From: Paeniglutamicibacter cryotolerans
GTDB taxonomy: Bacteria; Actinomycetota; Actinomycetes; Actinomycetales; Micrococcaceae
DNA: 64,000 bases
Assembly: GCF_014190875.1 (NCBI RefSeq)
Contig: NZ_JACHVS010000001.1
Location: 1,364,001-1,428,000, forward strand
Reading direction: 5' to 3'
A program made the position numbers and the translations under genes. Positions 1 through 8,029 of the stretch are shown here, piece after piece; position 1 is the first letter of the stretch; every line of letters starts with the position of its first letter. The notes beneath the pieces are model-generated. The model did no database searches. It saw only the letters and a program-made list of their open reading frames with translations, and was not told the origin of the DNA.

Positions 1-2
1 TC

Positions 3-248
3 GCCGCGGCCGTCGCGCACGGGGTGGTGAAGATGAACATCGACACCGATACCCAGTACGCTTTTACCCGTTCCATCGCCGGACACATGTTCGCCCATTA
101 CGACTCGGTGCTGAAGATCGACGGGGAAGTCGGAAACAAGAAGCATTACGACCCGCGCAGCTGGGGCAAGCCGGCCGAACTGGCCATGGCGGCCCGGGTC
201 GTGGAAGCGGCCCGGCAGCTCGGTTCGGCCGGCCGCGCGATGCGGTAG
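3..248 (+). CDS. fba: Class II fructose-bisphosphate aldolase, C-terminal part
   Basis: This is the last 81 codons of a gene that begins outside the window. The product would cleave fructose-1,6-bisphosphate into dihydroxyacetone phosphate and glyceraldehyde-3-phosphate in glycolysis, in the cytoplasm. The reading frame carries VVKMNIDTDTQYAF, the phosphate-binding region near the C-terminus of zinc-dependent class II aldolases, followed by KKHYDPRSW and a helical tail, as in the long FbaA-type proteins. The frame is open to the window edge, so the gene is cut by the boundary and not by mutation. The active-site metal ligands lie upstream and cannot be checked. Confidence 0.9.
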   Translation, partial: AAAVAHGVVKMNIDTDTQYAFTRSIAGHMFAHYDSVLKIDGEVGNKKHYDPRSWGKPAELAMAARVVEAARQLGSAGRAMR

Positions 249-329
249 GCGGGAAGCGCTTTCGATACCCGCCCACGGGACACGCCCGCTCCCGCAGTGG
301 GAACCCCGACGGGCTCGCTCCTGATGTCC

Positions 330-697
330 GTCGGGCAGCGAGGTATTGGAAACCGTCGCTGCCCCGCGCACGGGCTGTCCGTGCTCCCCGGATCCCTGAC
401 GGTGATCGTCGCGTTGCGAGCGCCCGGCGGAGGTACCTCGATGGAGCTTTCCAGCTTCGCGCGTTCCGATCCCGAGCCGGGATCACCCGCCGCCATGACC
501 AACGGGCTCGGGCTGCGCGCCTGGTCCTTCGAGGTCGATGATATCCAGGGGGCAGGTCGATTGGTTGGCGGTGCAGGGGTACGGTTTGAGCGGCGGCATC
601 GGCCGCCAGGAGGGAACCTGGCGGATGTCCTACGTGCGACGCCCGGAGGGAATCGGCGTTGCCTTGGCCGAGCGAATCTGCCGACCGCGGGATCAGT
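330..697 (+). pseudogene. Decayed VOC-family (glyoxalase/bleomycin-resistance fold) gene
   Basis: Two frames each hold half of a VOC-family protein. Frame 3 reads GGTSMELSSFARSD, then GSPAAMTNGLGLR and FEVDDI up to about position 555. A different frame (frame 1) then continues with GLSGGIGRQEGTWRMSYV and PEGIGVALAER to about 695. In intact family members these blocks follow each other in one frame, with VELSSF and the closing ALAER strand around the metal and substrate site. A net frameshift near 540-570 separates them, and no good start codon with a ribosome site lies upstream. No function is expected. The family assignment rests on recalled motif similarity only. Confidence 0.65.
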
Positions 698-1512
698 GGG
701 AGGGCATGGCCGAAGGCCGCGCGCCGAACCACTGTTCGGCACCGGGTTCCTGGAAGCGCGCAACCTCGGAGAACCCGGTCTTTTCCGTGCTGCGCACCGA
801 CGGCCCGTTTGCGGACTGGGTACACCGGACCGCCGGTTCATCCGGGGATGCAGTGGCCACCGAGGCAAGCGCAGCCGCGCACGCCTCGGTGATTTAGCAC
901 TGCCCCCATGCGTGCGGCAGAAACCTGTAGCCGAGTTCGGCCTCGACACCTGCTGACAGGAGATGGCCCGGGCGATGGGCATCACGCCTATCAACGTGAT
1001 GATGCCTATCAGGGCGCCTTCGAGGTCTACAACGAAAAGGGCCGGGCCGCCGCCCGGGGGCCTCCGACATGCCCCGTTGGAGCTCGTCACTTGATCGAGC
1101 GCCGCGGACGTAGATGCCAACCTCGGGCGACGAGAACGGTTCAATGGTCACTGCGCGATCCTCGGCTTCCGACTGACGCAGCGTCAGCCGCTACGTCCTG
1201 ATCGACGGAAGCAGCCAAACAACTGTCCCAGTTCTGCCATTTCCATAGACTACGTGTCTTGGGTGTCATGTTGGGGGGGCGTAATTTTTTGGTTTCGGCG
1301 CTACAGTCCAGGTTCCAGCCTGCCCGGCGGGAGGCTTCCGATGGCAAAGCAACCTGGTGCGGTCGACCGCGTGAGGTTTTTCAAATCTGCATCGATGGCA
1401 CCAGCGCCGGCCCCGCTGGTGGCCACGGTTTCATAGCTGTCGTAGCAAAAACGGCCGCCCCGAATCCCTGTGTTGGAGGGTTCCTGGACGGCCGTTCACG
1501 TCTTCTGGCTGG
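698..1512. other. Stretch without a supportable gene
   Basis: About 800 bases between the VOC remnant and the CoA-binding gene. Open frames exist on both strands but show no domain, no ribosome site and arginine/proline-rich shadow composition. Some phrases around 960-1050 look protein-like, yet frames break within a few tens of codons, so this may be further decayed coding DNA. A weak inverted repeat (AACGGCCG near 1448 with CGGCCGTT near 1489) precedes the end of the minus-strand gene and could act as a terminator for it. Confidence 0.4.
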
Positions 1513-2013
1513 TTACGCCAGCAATTGGCGTTTGGAGCTGATGACCCCGGTGTTGAACCCGGCCAGGCGCAGCCCGCCGTGGAAGCGCGCGTGTTCGATC
1601 TTCACGCAGCGGTCCATGACGACGTTCAATCCGGCGGCCTCCGCCTCGGCGGCGACCTGCTCGTGCCACGAGCCCAGCTGCAGCCAGAGCGTCTTGGAGC
1701 CCACCGCGATGGACTCCGCCAGGACGCCGGGCAGGTCGTCGTGCTTCCTGAAGACCTCGACCAGGTCGGGGACCTCGGGCAGGTCCGCCAGCGAGGCATA
1801 GACCGGCTGGCCCAGGATCTCCTTGAGTACAGGGTTCACGAAGTACACCTTGTACTTGGACGAGGAGAGCAGATACGTGGCCACGAAGTAGGACGCCCGG
1901 GAGGGCTTGTTCGAGGCGCCGACGATGGCGATCGAGCGGGTGTTGCGCAGGATCTCCAGCCGCTCCGGGGCCGTGGGCCCCACCCAGCTGCGTTCAATGG
2001 TGTCAGTGCTCAT
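1513..2013 (-). CDS. CoA-binding protein, YccU type (sulfur operon copy 1)
   Basis: A 166-residue protein made of one CoA-binding Rossmann domain, as in the succinyl-CoA synthetase alpha N-terminus. The nucleotide loop is IAIVGASNKPSR (about residues 28-39), and the family signature MDRCVKIE sits at 133-140. The molecular role of stand-alone YccU proteins is not established. The start codon directly abuts the metY stop codon with no spacer, so it is the third gene of the sfnG-metY operon and should share its SAM riboswitch. A paralogue (21222-21650) ends the other desulfonation operon, which suggests a job in CoA-linked sulfur metabolism. That role is an inference. Confidence 0.85.
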   Translation of the reverse strand: MSTDTIERSWVGPTAPERLEILRNTRSIAIVGASNKPSRASYFVATYLLSSSKYKVYFVNPVLKEILGQPVYASLADLPEVPDLVEVFRKHDDLPGVLAESIAVGSKTLWLQLGSWHEQVAAEAEAAGLNVVMDRCVKIEHARFHGGLRLAGFNTGVISSKRQLLA

Positions 2014-3348
2014 TTACTTGGCTCCCGTCAGGACGGCTGTGTTGGCTGCATCGGCCCGGATGGCCTGCTGCGAGGCCGTCAGCGCCTGGTCCAGGTCCCA
2101 GAGGATGTCTTCGAGGTCCTCTATGCCGACCGACAGCCGGATCAGGTCCTCGGGCACGCCTGCGGCCTGCAGCTGCTCGGCCGTGAGCTGCTGGTGGGTG
2201 GTGGAGGCGGGGTGAAGCACCAGGGTGCGTACGTCGCCGATGTTTGCCAGGTGGCTGGCCAGCTGCAGTGCGTCGATGAACGCGGTGCCGGCAGTGCGCC
2301 CGCCCGCCACGCCGAAGCTGAAGACAGAGCCCACGCCCAGCGGCAGAAGTTCGCCCGCACGCTCGTAATCCGGGTGTCCCGGGAGCCCTGCGTAGTTCAC
2401 ATAGGAAACGCGCGGGTCGGCATCCAGCCAGGCCGCGACGGCCTTGGCATTGGCCAGGTGCGCATCCATGCGCTGGGGCAGGGTTTCGATGCCTTGCAGC
2501 AGCTGGAACGCCGCCTGCGCGGAGAGCGAGGGGCCGATGTCGCGCAGCTGCTCGGAACGCAGCTTGGTCAGGAAGCCGTATTCCCCGAAGTTCTCCCACC
2601 AGGAGACGTTGCCGTAGCTGGCGACAGGTTCGGTCATCGTCGGGAAACGGCCGTTGCCCCAATCGAATGTCCCGGCCTCGACGACGACGCCGCCGAGGGT
2701 GGTTCCGTGTCCGCCGATGAACTTGGTCGCCGAATGGATCACGATGTCGGCGCCGTGCTCGATCGGGCGCAAGAGGTACGGCGGGGTGAGGGTGGAGTCC
2801 ACGACCAGCGGGATGCCGGCGGCGCGGGCCACCTTCGAGAGGCCCTTCAGGTCGGCGATGTCGCCCGAGGGATTCGCCACGACCTCGGTGTACAGGGCCT
2901 TGGTGTTCTCCTTGATGGCTGCGGCAAACGCTTCCGGGTCGGTGGAATCGACGAACGTCGTCTCCACGCCGAAGCGGCGCAGCGTCACGTCCAGCTGCGT
3001 GATGGTGCCGCCGTAGAGCTTGGAAGAGGCCACGATGTGGTCCCCGGCCCCGGCCAGTGCGGCAAAGGTGATGAACTCGGCTGCCATGCCCGAACCGGTA
3101 GCCACCGCTCCGATGCCGCCCTCCAGCGAGGCGACGCGTTCCTCGAACGCGGCCACCGTCGGGTTGCCGATGCGCGAGTAGATGTTCCCATACTTCTGCA
3201 GCGCGAACAGGTTGGCCGCATCGTCGGAGTCCTTGAAGACGAACGAGGTGGACTGGTAGATCGGCACGGCGCGGGCTCCGTGCTCGGCGTCGGGAGTACC
3301 GCCGGCATGCAGGGCGCGGGTGCGGAATCCAAAGTGGTGCTCGGCCAT
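2014..3348 (-). CDS. metY: O-acetylhomoserine sulfhydrylase
   Basis: A 444-residue PLP enzyme of the Cys/Met metabolism family. It condenses O-acetylhomoserine with sulfide to give homocysteine and acetate. Visible features are YSRIGNPT near residue 58, the substrate-loop region SSKLYGG (109-115), VVDST with the PLP-contacting Asp at 184, and the Schiff-base lysine K209 in IHSATKFIGGHG. The start chosen is the ATG overlapping the sfnG stop (TGATG). Longer upstream readings in this frame run inside sfnG and are not credible. The overlap implies translational coupling to the sulfone monooxygenase, so sulfur freed from organic sources can be captured at once. Confidence 0.95.
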   Translation of the reverse strand: MAEHHFGFRTRALHAGGTPDAEHGARAVPIYQSTSFVFKDSDDAANLFALQKYGNIYSRIGNPTVAAFEERVASLEGGIGAVATGSGMAAEFITFAALAGAGDHIVASSKLYGGTITQLDVTLRRFGVETTFVDSTDPEAFAAAIKENTKALYTEVVANPSGDIADLKGLSKVARAAGIPLVVDSTLTPPYLLRPIEHGADIVIHSATKFIGGHGTTLGGVVVEAGTFDWGNGRFPTMTEPVASYGNVSWWENFGEYGFLTKLRSEQLRDIGPSLSAQAAFQLLQGIETLPQRMDAHLANAKAVAAWLDADPRVSYVNYAGLPGHPDYERAGELLPLGVGSVFSFGVAGGRTAGTAFIDALQLASHLANIGDVRTLVLHPASTTHQQLTAEQLQAAGVPEDLIRLSVGIEDLEDILWDLDQALTASQQAIRADAANTAVLTGAK

Positions 3349-4541
3349 CAGGCGTTTGCTCCTTCGAGGTTGGTGATCGGAAGCAGGTCGGTGTTCAGCT
3401 CGGTGCCGTTCTTGCGGGCGAGGTCGGCCTCGAGTTCGCGCACTATCGGCAGCACGTCGCGGCCGAAGGCGGCTACTTCCTCCTGGAAGTGCAGGTAGCA
3501 GGTCAGCATGAGATTCACGCCGATCTTCTTGAAGTCGACGATGCGCTCGGCAATCTGCTCGGGGGTGCCGATGAGTCCGGTGCGGAAGCCGTCGTTGTAC
3601 TGGACCATGTCCTCGAACGTGGAGTCGGCCCACATGCCCTTGCCGTCCTTGGTGGAAGCGCCGGCCTCCTTGACCGCGGAGGCGAAGCCCTCAACGGCCG
3701 GCCGGTGCGCCTTGGCGATGATTTCGCGCAGAGTCTCCACCGCTTCCTTCTCCGTATCGCGGGCGATCACGAAGCCGTTGAGTCCGAAGCGCGGCGGTTT
3801 CGGCGCTGTGCGGGCGCCGGAGGCTGCCGCGGCGACGACTCCGTTGATGTTCTCGGCGAAGCCCTCCAACGAGCGGCCGTTGGAGAAGTACCAGTCGGCG
3901 GTGCGCCCGGCGGTTCCCTGGGCGGCTGTGGAGTTGCCGCCGAAGAAGATCTCCGGGTGCGCGCGTCCGGGGACATCGACCGGCGCGGGGGAGAGCGTGA
4001 ACCCGTTGATGTCGTAGTACTTGCCCTTGAAGGAGAAATCCTGCTCGGTGAGCAGCCCGCGGAGGACGGTTATGAATTCCTGCGTGCGCACATAGCGTTC
4101 GTCGTGATCCAGCCAGTCCAAGCCGAAGTTCACGAATTCGTCCTTGAGCCAGCCCGAGACGATGTTCACCGCGGCGCGGCCATCGGAAATATGGTCGGCG
4201 GTGATCAGCCACTTGGCCAGCACCCCGGGGTGCCACATGCCCGGGTGCACGGCGGCGATGACCTTCAACCGCTCGGTGGCGCCCAGTATGCCCAAGGAGA
4301 TGGCCGTCGCCTCGTGCTGCTTGTCGGCTCCGTAGCTTGCCGCGTAACGGGTCTGCGAGAGCGCGTATTCGAAGCCGGAGTCCTCGGCGATGCGGGCCAG
4401 CTTCTTGTTGTAGTCGAAATCCCAGCCGGTGCGCTGCTCGATCGTGGAGACGACGAGCCCTCCAGAGACGTTGGGCACCCAATAGGCGAATTTCAGCGGG
4501 GTTTCGAGGTCGGCCACGGGGCTGATGTGTGTGGTGGACAT
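3348..4541 (-). CDS. sfnG: FMN-dependent dimethylsulfone monooxygenase family protein
   Basis: A 397-residue LLM-class (bacterial luciferase-like) flavin monooxygenase. SfnG converts dimethylsulfone to methanesulfinate using reduced flavin and oxygen. The N-terminus (LKFAYWVPNVSGGLVVS), the block IAAVHPGMWHP and DGRAAVNIVSGWLKDEF match the SfnG/SsuD branch. A C-terminal barrel segment with IGTPEQIAERIVDFK completes the fold. A ribosome site (AAGGACC) precedes the ATG. It is first in an operon with metY and a CoA-binding gene, and its leader carries a SAM-I riboswitch about 125 nt upstream. Related LLM enzymes use alkanesulfonates, so the exact substrate is inferred. Confidence 0.85.
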   Translation of the reverse strand: MSTTHISPVADLETPLKFAYWVPNVSGGLVVSTIEQRTGWDFDYNKKLARIAEDSGFEYALSQTRYAASYGADKQHEATAISLGILGATERLKVIAAVHPGMWHPGVLAKWLITADHISDGRAAVNIVSGWLKDEFVNFGLDWLDHDERYVRTQEFITVLRGLLTEQDFSFKGKYYDINGFTLSPAPVDVPGRAHPEIFFGGNSTAAQGTAGRTADWYFSNGRSLEGFAENINGVVAAAASGARTAPKPPRFGLNGFVIARDTEKEAVETLREIIAKAHRPAVEGFASAVKEAGASTKDGKGMWADSTFEDMVQYNDGFRTGLIGTPEQIAERIVDFKKIGVNLMLTCYLHFQEEVAAFGRDVLPIVRELEADLARKNGTELNTDLLPITNLEGANA

Positions 4542-4550
4542 GCTCGGTCC

Positions 4551-4667
4551 TTACTTTCGATGCTGCGGGTCATAAGGGGACAAGGTGATGGCTTCCCGGG
4601 TAATGACGAGGTGATGCGCGGGGAATGGCCCCGTCGAAGCACCAAAGACCGCTGCTGCGTTCTCCAT
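4551..4667 (-). CDS. Possible 38-codon leader peptide between riboswitch and sfnG
   Basis: An open frame begins with the ATG inside the 3' strand of riboswitch helix P1 (GATGGAG) and runs 38 codons to a TAA lying just before the sfnG ribosome site. It starts MENAAAVFGAS and ends SPYDPQHRK. No ribosome site is seen before its ATG and no homologue is recognised, so it may be chance. Its end position, abutting the sfnG initiation region, would permit coupling of riboswitch state to sfnG translation. Confidence 0.2.
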   Translation of the reverse strand: MENAAAVFGASTGPFPAHHLVITREAITLSPYDPQHRK

Positions 4668-4757
4668 CGTTTCTGGCTGTAGCACCGTGTCCGCCGGAAT
4701 GCGGAAGGTTGCTGCGGCGTCGTCGAACCAGTTCTCTCGGCCGCTCGGGATGGTCTA
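4664..4757 (-). promoter_or_regulatory. SAM-I (S-box) riboswitch upstream of sfnG-metY
   Basis: On the minus strand P1 (CCATC with GATGG) closes an S-box core: GAGCGGCCGAGAGA (P2 with kink-turn), GACGCCGCAGCAACC (P3 and junction) and GGTGCTACAGCCA (P4 region). The same blocks occur in three other leaders in this window. Here the first main gene starts about 125 nt further on, unlike the other copies. Confidence 0.85.
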
Positions 4758-4871
4758 CCCCATTGTGTCAACAAACGGGTGGTCGATCAAAGAATATTTC
4801 GCTCCATTGCTTCCACCTGGCCGCCCGTCGAATGATCTGCGATGCGCTTGGCCGCGGCTACCCTTGAAGGC

Positions 4872-5411
4872 ATGGGTGCGAAATTGGCGTTGGTGCGACA
4901 CGGTGAAACCGAATGGAATGCGCAGGGGCGCCTGCAGGGGCAGACTGATATCGGGCTTAACGATGTCGGCCGCCAGCAGGCGCGGGCCGCGGGCCGCGAA
5001 CTGGCCTCCGGCGGGTGGAGCCTGGTGGCCTGCTCCCCGCTGGGCCGGGCCGTCGAGACTGCGGCGCTGATCGCCGCCGGCGTGGGTCTGCCGGCCGGGG
5101 GCACCGACCCCGATCTGATGGAGCGCCACTATGGGGAGGGCGAGGGGCGGATGGTGGCGCATCTGCCGCGCCGGGACATCGATGAGCTTCTGCTGACCGC
5201 CGAACCCGAGCAGCAGGTCGCTGAGCGGGGGTTGCGTGCGCTCGTCCGCCTGGTGCGCCGGTACCCAGGGGCGAATATCATCGTGGTGGCCCACGGTACA
5301 TTGATCCGGCTGACCCTCGACGCGCTGGGCGGAAGCGGACACGGATTGCCGGGCAATGGCGAGGTGATTGAGATCGACGCCGGGCTCCTCAGCGACGTGG
5401 CTGCGCATTAG
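4872..5411 (+). CDS. Histidine phosphatase family protein
   Basis: A 179-residue protein of the phosphoglycerate-mutase-like superfamily. The N-terminal LVRHGETEWN holds the catalytic histidine in RHG, the second conserved Arg is in CSPLGRAVETA, the acid region is MERHYGEGEG, and the second catalytic His is in VVAHGTLIRL. Members dephosphorylate metabolites such as sugar phosphates or vitamin precursors, and the substrate here is unknown. The start is the ATG in front of the conserved beta strand. The TAG stop lies exactly at the left end of an inserted IS5-family element. The pre-insertion sequence would also have ended with TAG, so the protein appears full length. Confidence 0.85.
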   Translation: MGAKLALVRHGETEWNAQGRLQGQTDIGLNDVGRQQARAAGRELASGGWSLVACSPLGRAVETAALIAAGVGLPAGGTDPDLMERHYGEGEGRMVAHLPRRDIDELLLTAEPEQQVAERGLRALVRLVRRYPGANIIVVAHGTLIRLTLDALGGSGHGLPGNGEVIEIDAGLLSDVAAH

Positions 5412-5511
5412 AAATCGCGCCAATAGGCGTCGAGTCCTTGACCTCCAACCGACCCCCGCCATGTCATTAACCAACCCGGCGACGTCATTAACGAAAAGCA
5501 GGCACGGCTCC

Positions 5512-5526
5512 GTGTTAAACATGTTT
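5512..5526 (+). repeat. 15-bp target duplication, left copy
   Basis: GTGTTAAACATGTTT occurs here and again at 7111-7125, directly flanking the IS481 element. The core AAACATGTTT is a palindrome, so the element chose a symmetric target in the leader of the IS5 transposase gene. Confidence 0.8.
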
Positions 5527-7110
5527 TGTGATGTCTCAAGACACCGGTGACAGTTCTGTACCAACACATCGGTGACACTCGGTGTCTCAAGACATCGGTA
5601 ACACTCACCCCATTTCTGGTGGGTTCTGGAATTTCGCTGTGGCATGCTTCAAGCTCAGATACGTGACGCCGTCTGGGAATGGATAATCGTATTTCGTGAT
5701 CAATTCACCGTCCATTGAGATCACCATCAAATCCGCCTGATCCCAGAGGACCTTCACCATGGTGCTGCGGAGCAGTTTGCCCAAATAGAGCTCCACGCCA
5801 GCAACCCGCAGGCACCTGTTCTTATTGACCCGCATCAACTGACTGCCCGTTGCCGCCATGTGCTCGGTCCGCAGCGTGGCAGTGAGCTTGGCCGGCTCCG
5901 GGGTTGAACCGTTCTGTGGCGTTGGTGATTGCTCTTCACCCGGCGGTACGGCCAGGACAGCCTCGCCGACGCCCGGAGCGGGCTTGGTGCTGAGCTTCAC
6001 CCATTCCCCAGGCGCGAGATGCTCAGCGACCGGTGTGGCATCCCAAGCCTCCTGCGGTGTCATCCGATCCTCCAAGGACTGATGACCACGCTGCGTGTTG
6101 TAGGCCTGGTCAAAGACCTCAACCTGCGCTTGCAATTCAGCGAGGTCCTTGGCGAAAGGCTGCTTCTTCAACCACTTGAACAACGTCGAATGAAACCGCT
6201 CATTCTTCCCCTGAGTCGTGGGCTTATACGGCTTGCCGGTCATCGTGGCCACTCCCAGACTGTTGGCGTACGCGACCAATTCGCTGATCACGCCCCGACG
6301 GATGGGGTTCAGGGCATCGCCATTGTCGCTGAGCAAGCGCTGTGGCATCCCGCGGGCGGCGACACCCATGCGGAAAACCTTCACCGCATCCGGACCGTTC
6401 TCCGTCCTGGCCGCTAAAGAAGCCACGGCCACGCGGGAATGGTCATCCAGCAGCTGGAAGATCACGCATTTGCGACCGCCTTCCAACACGTATTCGGTAG
6501 CATCCAGCTGCCAGCAGGCGTTGGGCATCGGATAGCGGAAGGAGCGGTACGAGGAGCGGGGACGCTTCTGCGGGGCCGGGATGACCAGGCCACGTTCGCT
6601 GAAGATCCTGGCCAGGGAAGCAATTGAAGGGGTTTGCATGCCCAGCTTGCGCATCTGGTCGTGCACGCTGATCGGTCCATGGTCCCAGCCAGCGGCTTCC
6701 ATGGACTTGCGCATGGCGACGGCTTGGTCGTTGAGGGTTTCGCTGGTGGAGCTGGGCGAGGTTTTCGGGCGGCGCGAGCGGGGTTCGAGTGCGGCTACCT
6801 GTCCTTCGGTGCGGGCTCGTTTGAGGATTTGGTAGAACGTTTTGCGGCTGAGGTGGTGCTCGGTACAGAACGCGGTGACAGCTCCTCTGGGTGCGTCTTG
6901 TGGCCATCGGGCGATGGCGAGGCGTATCGTCGGGTCAACTGGATCATTTTTCACACTTTCCAGTTCATCAGCCCGCCTGCTGGCCTTCGTGCCGGCGGCG
7001 GGCTGCGTGCTTTACGCGGTTAAAGGTGGGGTGAAGTGTTACCGCTTTAATCGTGGAAGTGTCACCGATGTCGTGAGGCAGAACTGTTACCGATGTCCCG
7101 AGAGAAAACA
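5527..7110 (-). mobile_element. IS481-family insertion sequence nested in the IS5 element
   Basis: A 1,584-bp element with imperfect terminal inverted repeats beginning TGT. The left end reads TGTGATGTCTCAAGACACCG, and the right end, read in reverse, is TGTTTTCTCTCGGGACATCG, both followed by GTGACAG or GTAACAG. A 15-bp duplication flanks it. Each end carries about three copies of an ACATCGGTRACA-type motif, probably transposase binding sites. It holds one transposase gene on the minus strand. Confidence 0.85.
5605..6954 (-). CDS. IS481-family transposase
   Basis: A 449-residue DDE transposase. An N-terminal helix-turn-helix region (about residues 25-60, LSRKTFYQILKRA) is followed by a retroviral-type integrase core with the acidic triad in QLDATEYV, SDNGDAL and GKNERFH. 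A C-terminal extension of about 130 residues follows. It is intact from start to stop, so the element may still be able to move. It is oriented against the host IS5 transposase. Confidence 0.9.
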   Translation of the reverse strand: MKNDPVDPTIRLAIARWPQDAPRGAVTAFCTEHHLSRKTFYQILKRARTEGQVAALEPRSRRPKTSPSSTSETLNDQAVAMRKSMEAAGWDHGPISVHDQMRKLGMQTPSIASLARIFSERGLVIPAPQKRPRSSYRSFRYPMPNACWQLDATEYVLEGGRKCVIFQLLDDHSRVAVASLAARTENGPDAVKVFRMGVAARGMPQRLLSDNGDALNPIRRGVISELVAYANSLGVATMTGKPYKPTTQGKNERFHSTLFKWLKKQPFAKDLAELQAQVEVFDQAYNTQRGHQSLEDRMTPQEAWDATPVAEHLAPGEWVKLSTKPAPGVGEAVLAVPPGEEQSPTPQNGSTPEPAKLTATLRTEHMAATGSQLMRVNKNRCLRVAGVELYLGKLLRSTMVKVLWDQADLMVISMDGELITKYDYPFPDGVTYLSLKHATAKFQNPPEMG

Positions 7111-7125
7111 GTGTTAAACATGTTT
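7111..7125 (+). repeat. 15-bp target duplication, right copy
   Basis: Second copy of GTGTTAAACATGTTT, adjoining the right end of the IS481 element. The IS5 transposase ribosome site follows about 25 bp later. Confidence 0.8.
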
Positions 7126-7157
7126 TCGACCAAGAAAATATGCGATCCAGGAGAACC

Positions 7158-7997
7158 GTGCCTGCCCTTCCATCATTCCTCATCAAACCCCTCTGGACAC
7201 AATTCAAGGCACTGATCCCACCCCGGGTTGATGCGCACCCACTGGGCTGCCACAAACCCCGCATCCCGGACCGGCTCGTCTTCGACAAGCTCATCCAGGT
7301 CCTCGTCCTGGGTGCCGCCTACGAAAAAATCTCCGACACCACCTGCTTGGCCACCACGATCCGACGACGCCGCGACGAATGGATCCACGCCGGGATCTTT
7401 GAACAACTCGAACAGATCGCCCTGGAATCCTACGACCGGATCGTGGGCATCGACTTCGAAGACCTCGCCGTGGACGGGTGCATCGTCAAGGCCCCCTGCG
7501 GCGGCGAGGCAGCCGGCCGATCCCCGGTAGATCGCGGCAAACAAGGAACCAAACGCTCCCTCCTGGTCGATGGCAAAGGCATCCCGCTGGGCACCGTGGT
7601 GGCCCCGGCGAACCGACACGACTCCCCGCTACTACGCCCCACCTTGGAACGGCTTGGCCGCTTCGGATTCCACCTGCCACAGAACATGACCGTGCACCTG
7701 GATGCCGGCTACGACTCCACCAAGACCCGGGACCTGCTCGAGGAACTCGGCTGCGCGGGCGAGGTCGCCACCCAGGGCATCCCCTCACCGATCCAGGTCG
7801 GCAAACGGTGGGTGGTGGAACGCACCAACTCCTGGCACAACCGCGGATTCCGCAAACTGGCGATCTGCACCGAACGGCGCACCACCGTCATCAACGCGTT
7901 CATCGCTTTGGCGAACAGTGTCATCGTGATCCGCCGACTCATCCGCGAAGCCTGGCTGACCCACCGCTGGGATGCCCGGCCCCTCCGCTGCCCCTGA
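7158..7997 (+). CDS. IS5-family transposase
   Basis: A 279-residue DDE transposase. The catalytic acids are in DFEDLAVDGCIVKAP, HLDAGYDS and WVVERTNSW (the YREK-like region). GTG at 7158 is chosen because AGGAG lies five bases before it. An ATG at 7140 in the same frame lacks a ribosome site. The frame is intact, but the element's own promoter region has been separated from its left end by the nested IS481 copy, so expression may now depend on sequence brought by that copy. Confidence 0.85.
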   Translation: MPALPSFLIKPLWTQFKALIPPRVDAHPLGCHKPRIPDRLVFDKLIQVLVLGAAYEKISDTTCLATTIRRRRDEWIHAGIFEQLEQIALESYDRIVGIDFEDLAVDGCIVKAPCGGEAAGRSPVDRGKQGTKRSLLVDGKGIPLGTVVAPANRHDSPLLRPTLERLGRFGFHLPQNMTVHLDAGYDSTKTRDLLEELGCAGEVATQGIPSPIQVGKRWVVERTNSWHNRGFRKLAICTERRTTVINAFIALANSVIVIRRLIREAWLTHRWDARPLRCP

Positions 7998-8029
7998 GCC
8001 TATTGGCGCATTTTCTTAGTTCCGCTCCG

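Larger units (their letters stand above)
5411..8015 (+). mobile_element. IS5-family insertion sequence (IS1031-like), split by a nested IS481 element
   Basis: Ends match as inverted repeats: GAAATCGCGCCAATAGGC at 5411-5428 and, read in reverse, GAAAATGCGCCAATAGGC at 7998-8015 (16 of 18). The 3-bp target TTA is duplicated at 5408-5410 and 8016-8018, which fits the TNA targets of the IS1031 group. The transposase gene lies in the right half. A second element (5527-7110) is inserted about 116 bp from the left end, upstream of the transposase. Confidence 0.75.

Noticed and set aside
908..1201. Possible small gene after the VOC remnant
   Set aside because: A phrase with YQGAFEVYNEKG looks protein-like, but the frame is short, ends in Arg-rich noise and no family comes to mind.
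1525..3498. 657-codon plus-strand open frame opposite metY
   Set aside because: It is the antisense shadow of metY and the CoA-binding gene; it has Asp/Gly/Arg-rich shadow composition, no domain and no ribosome site.
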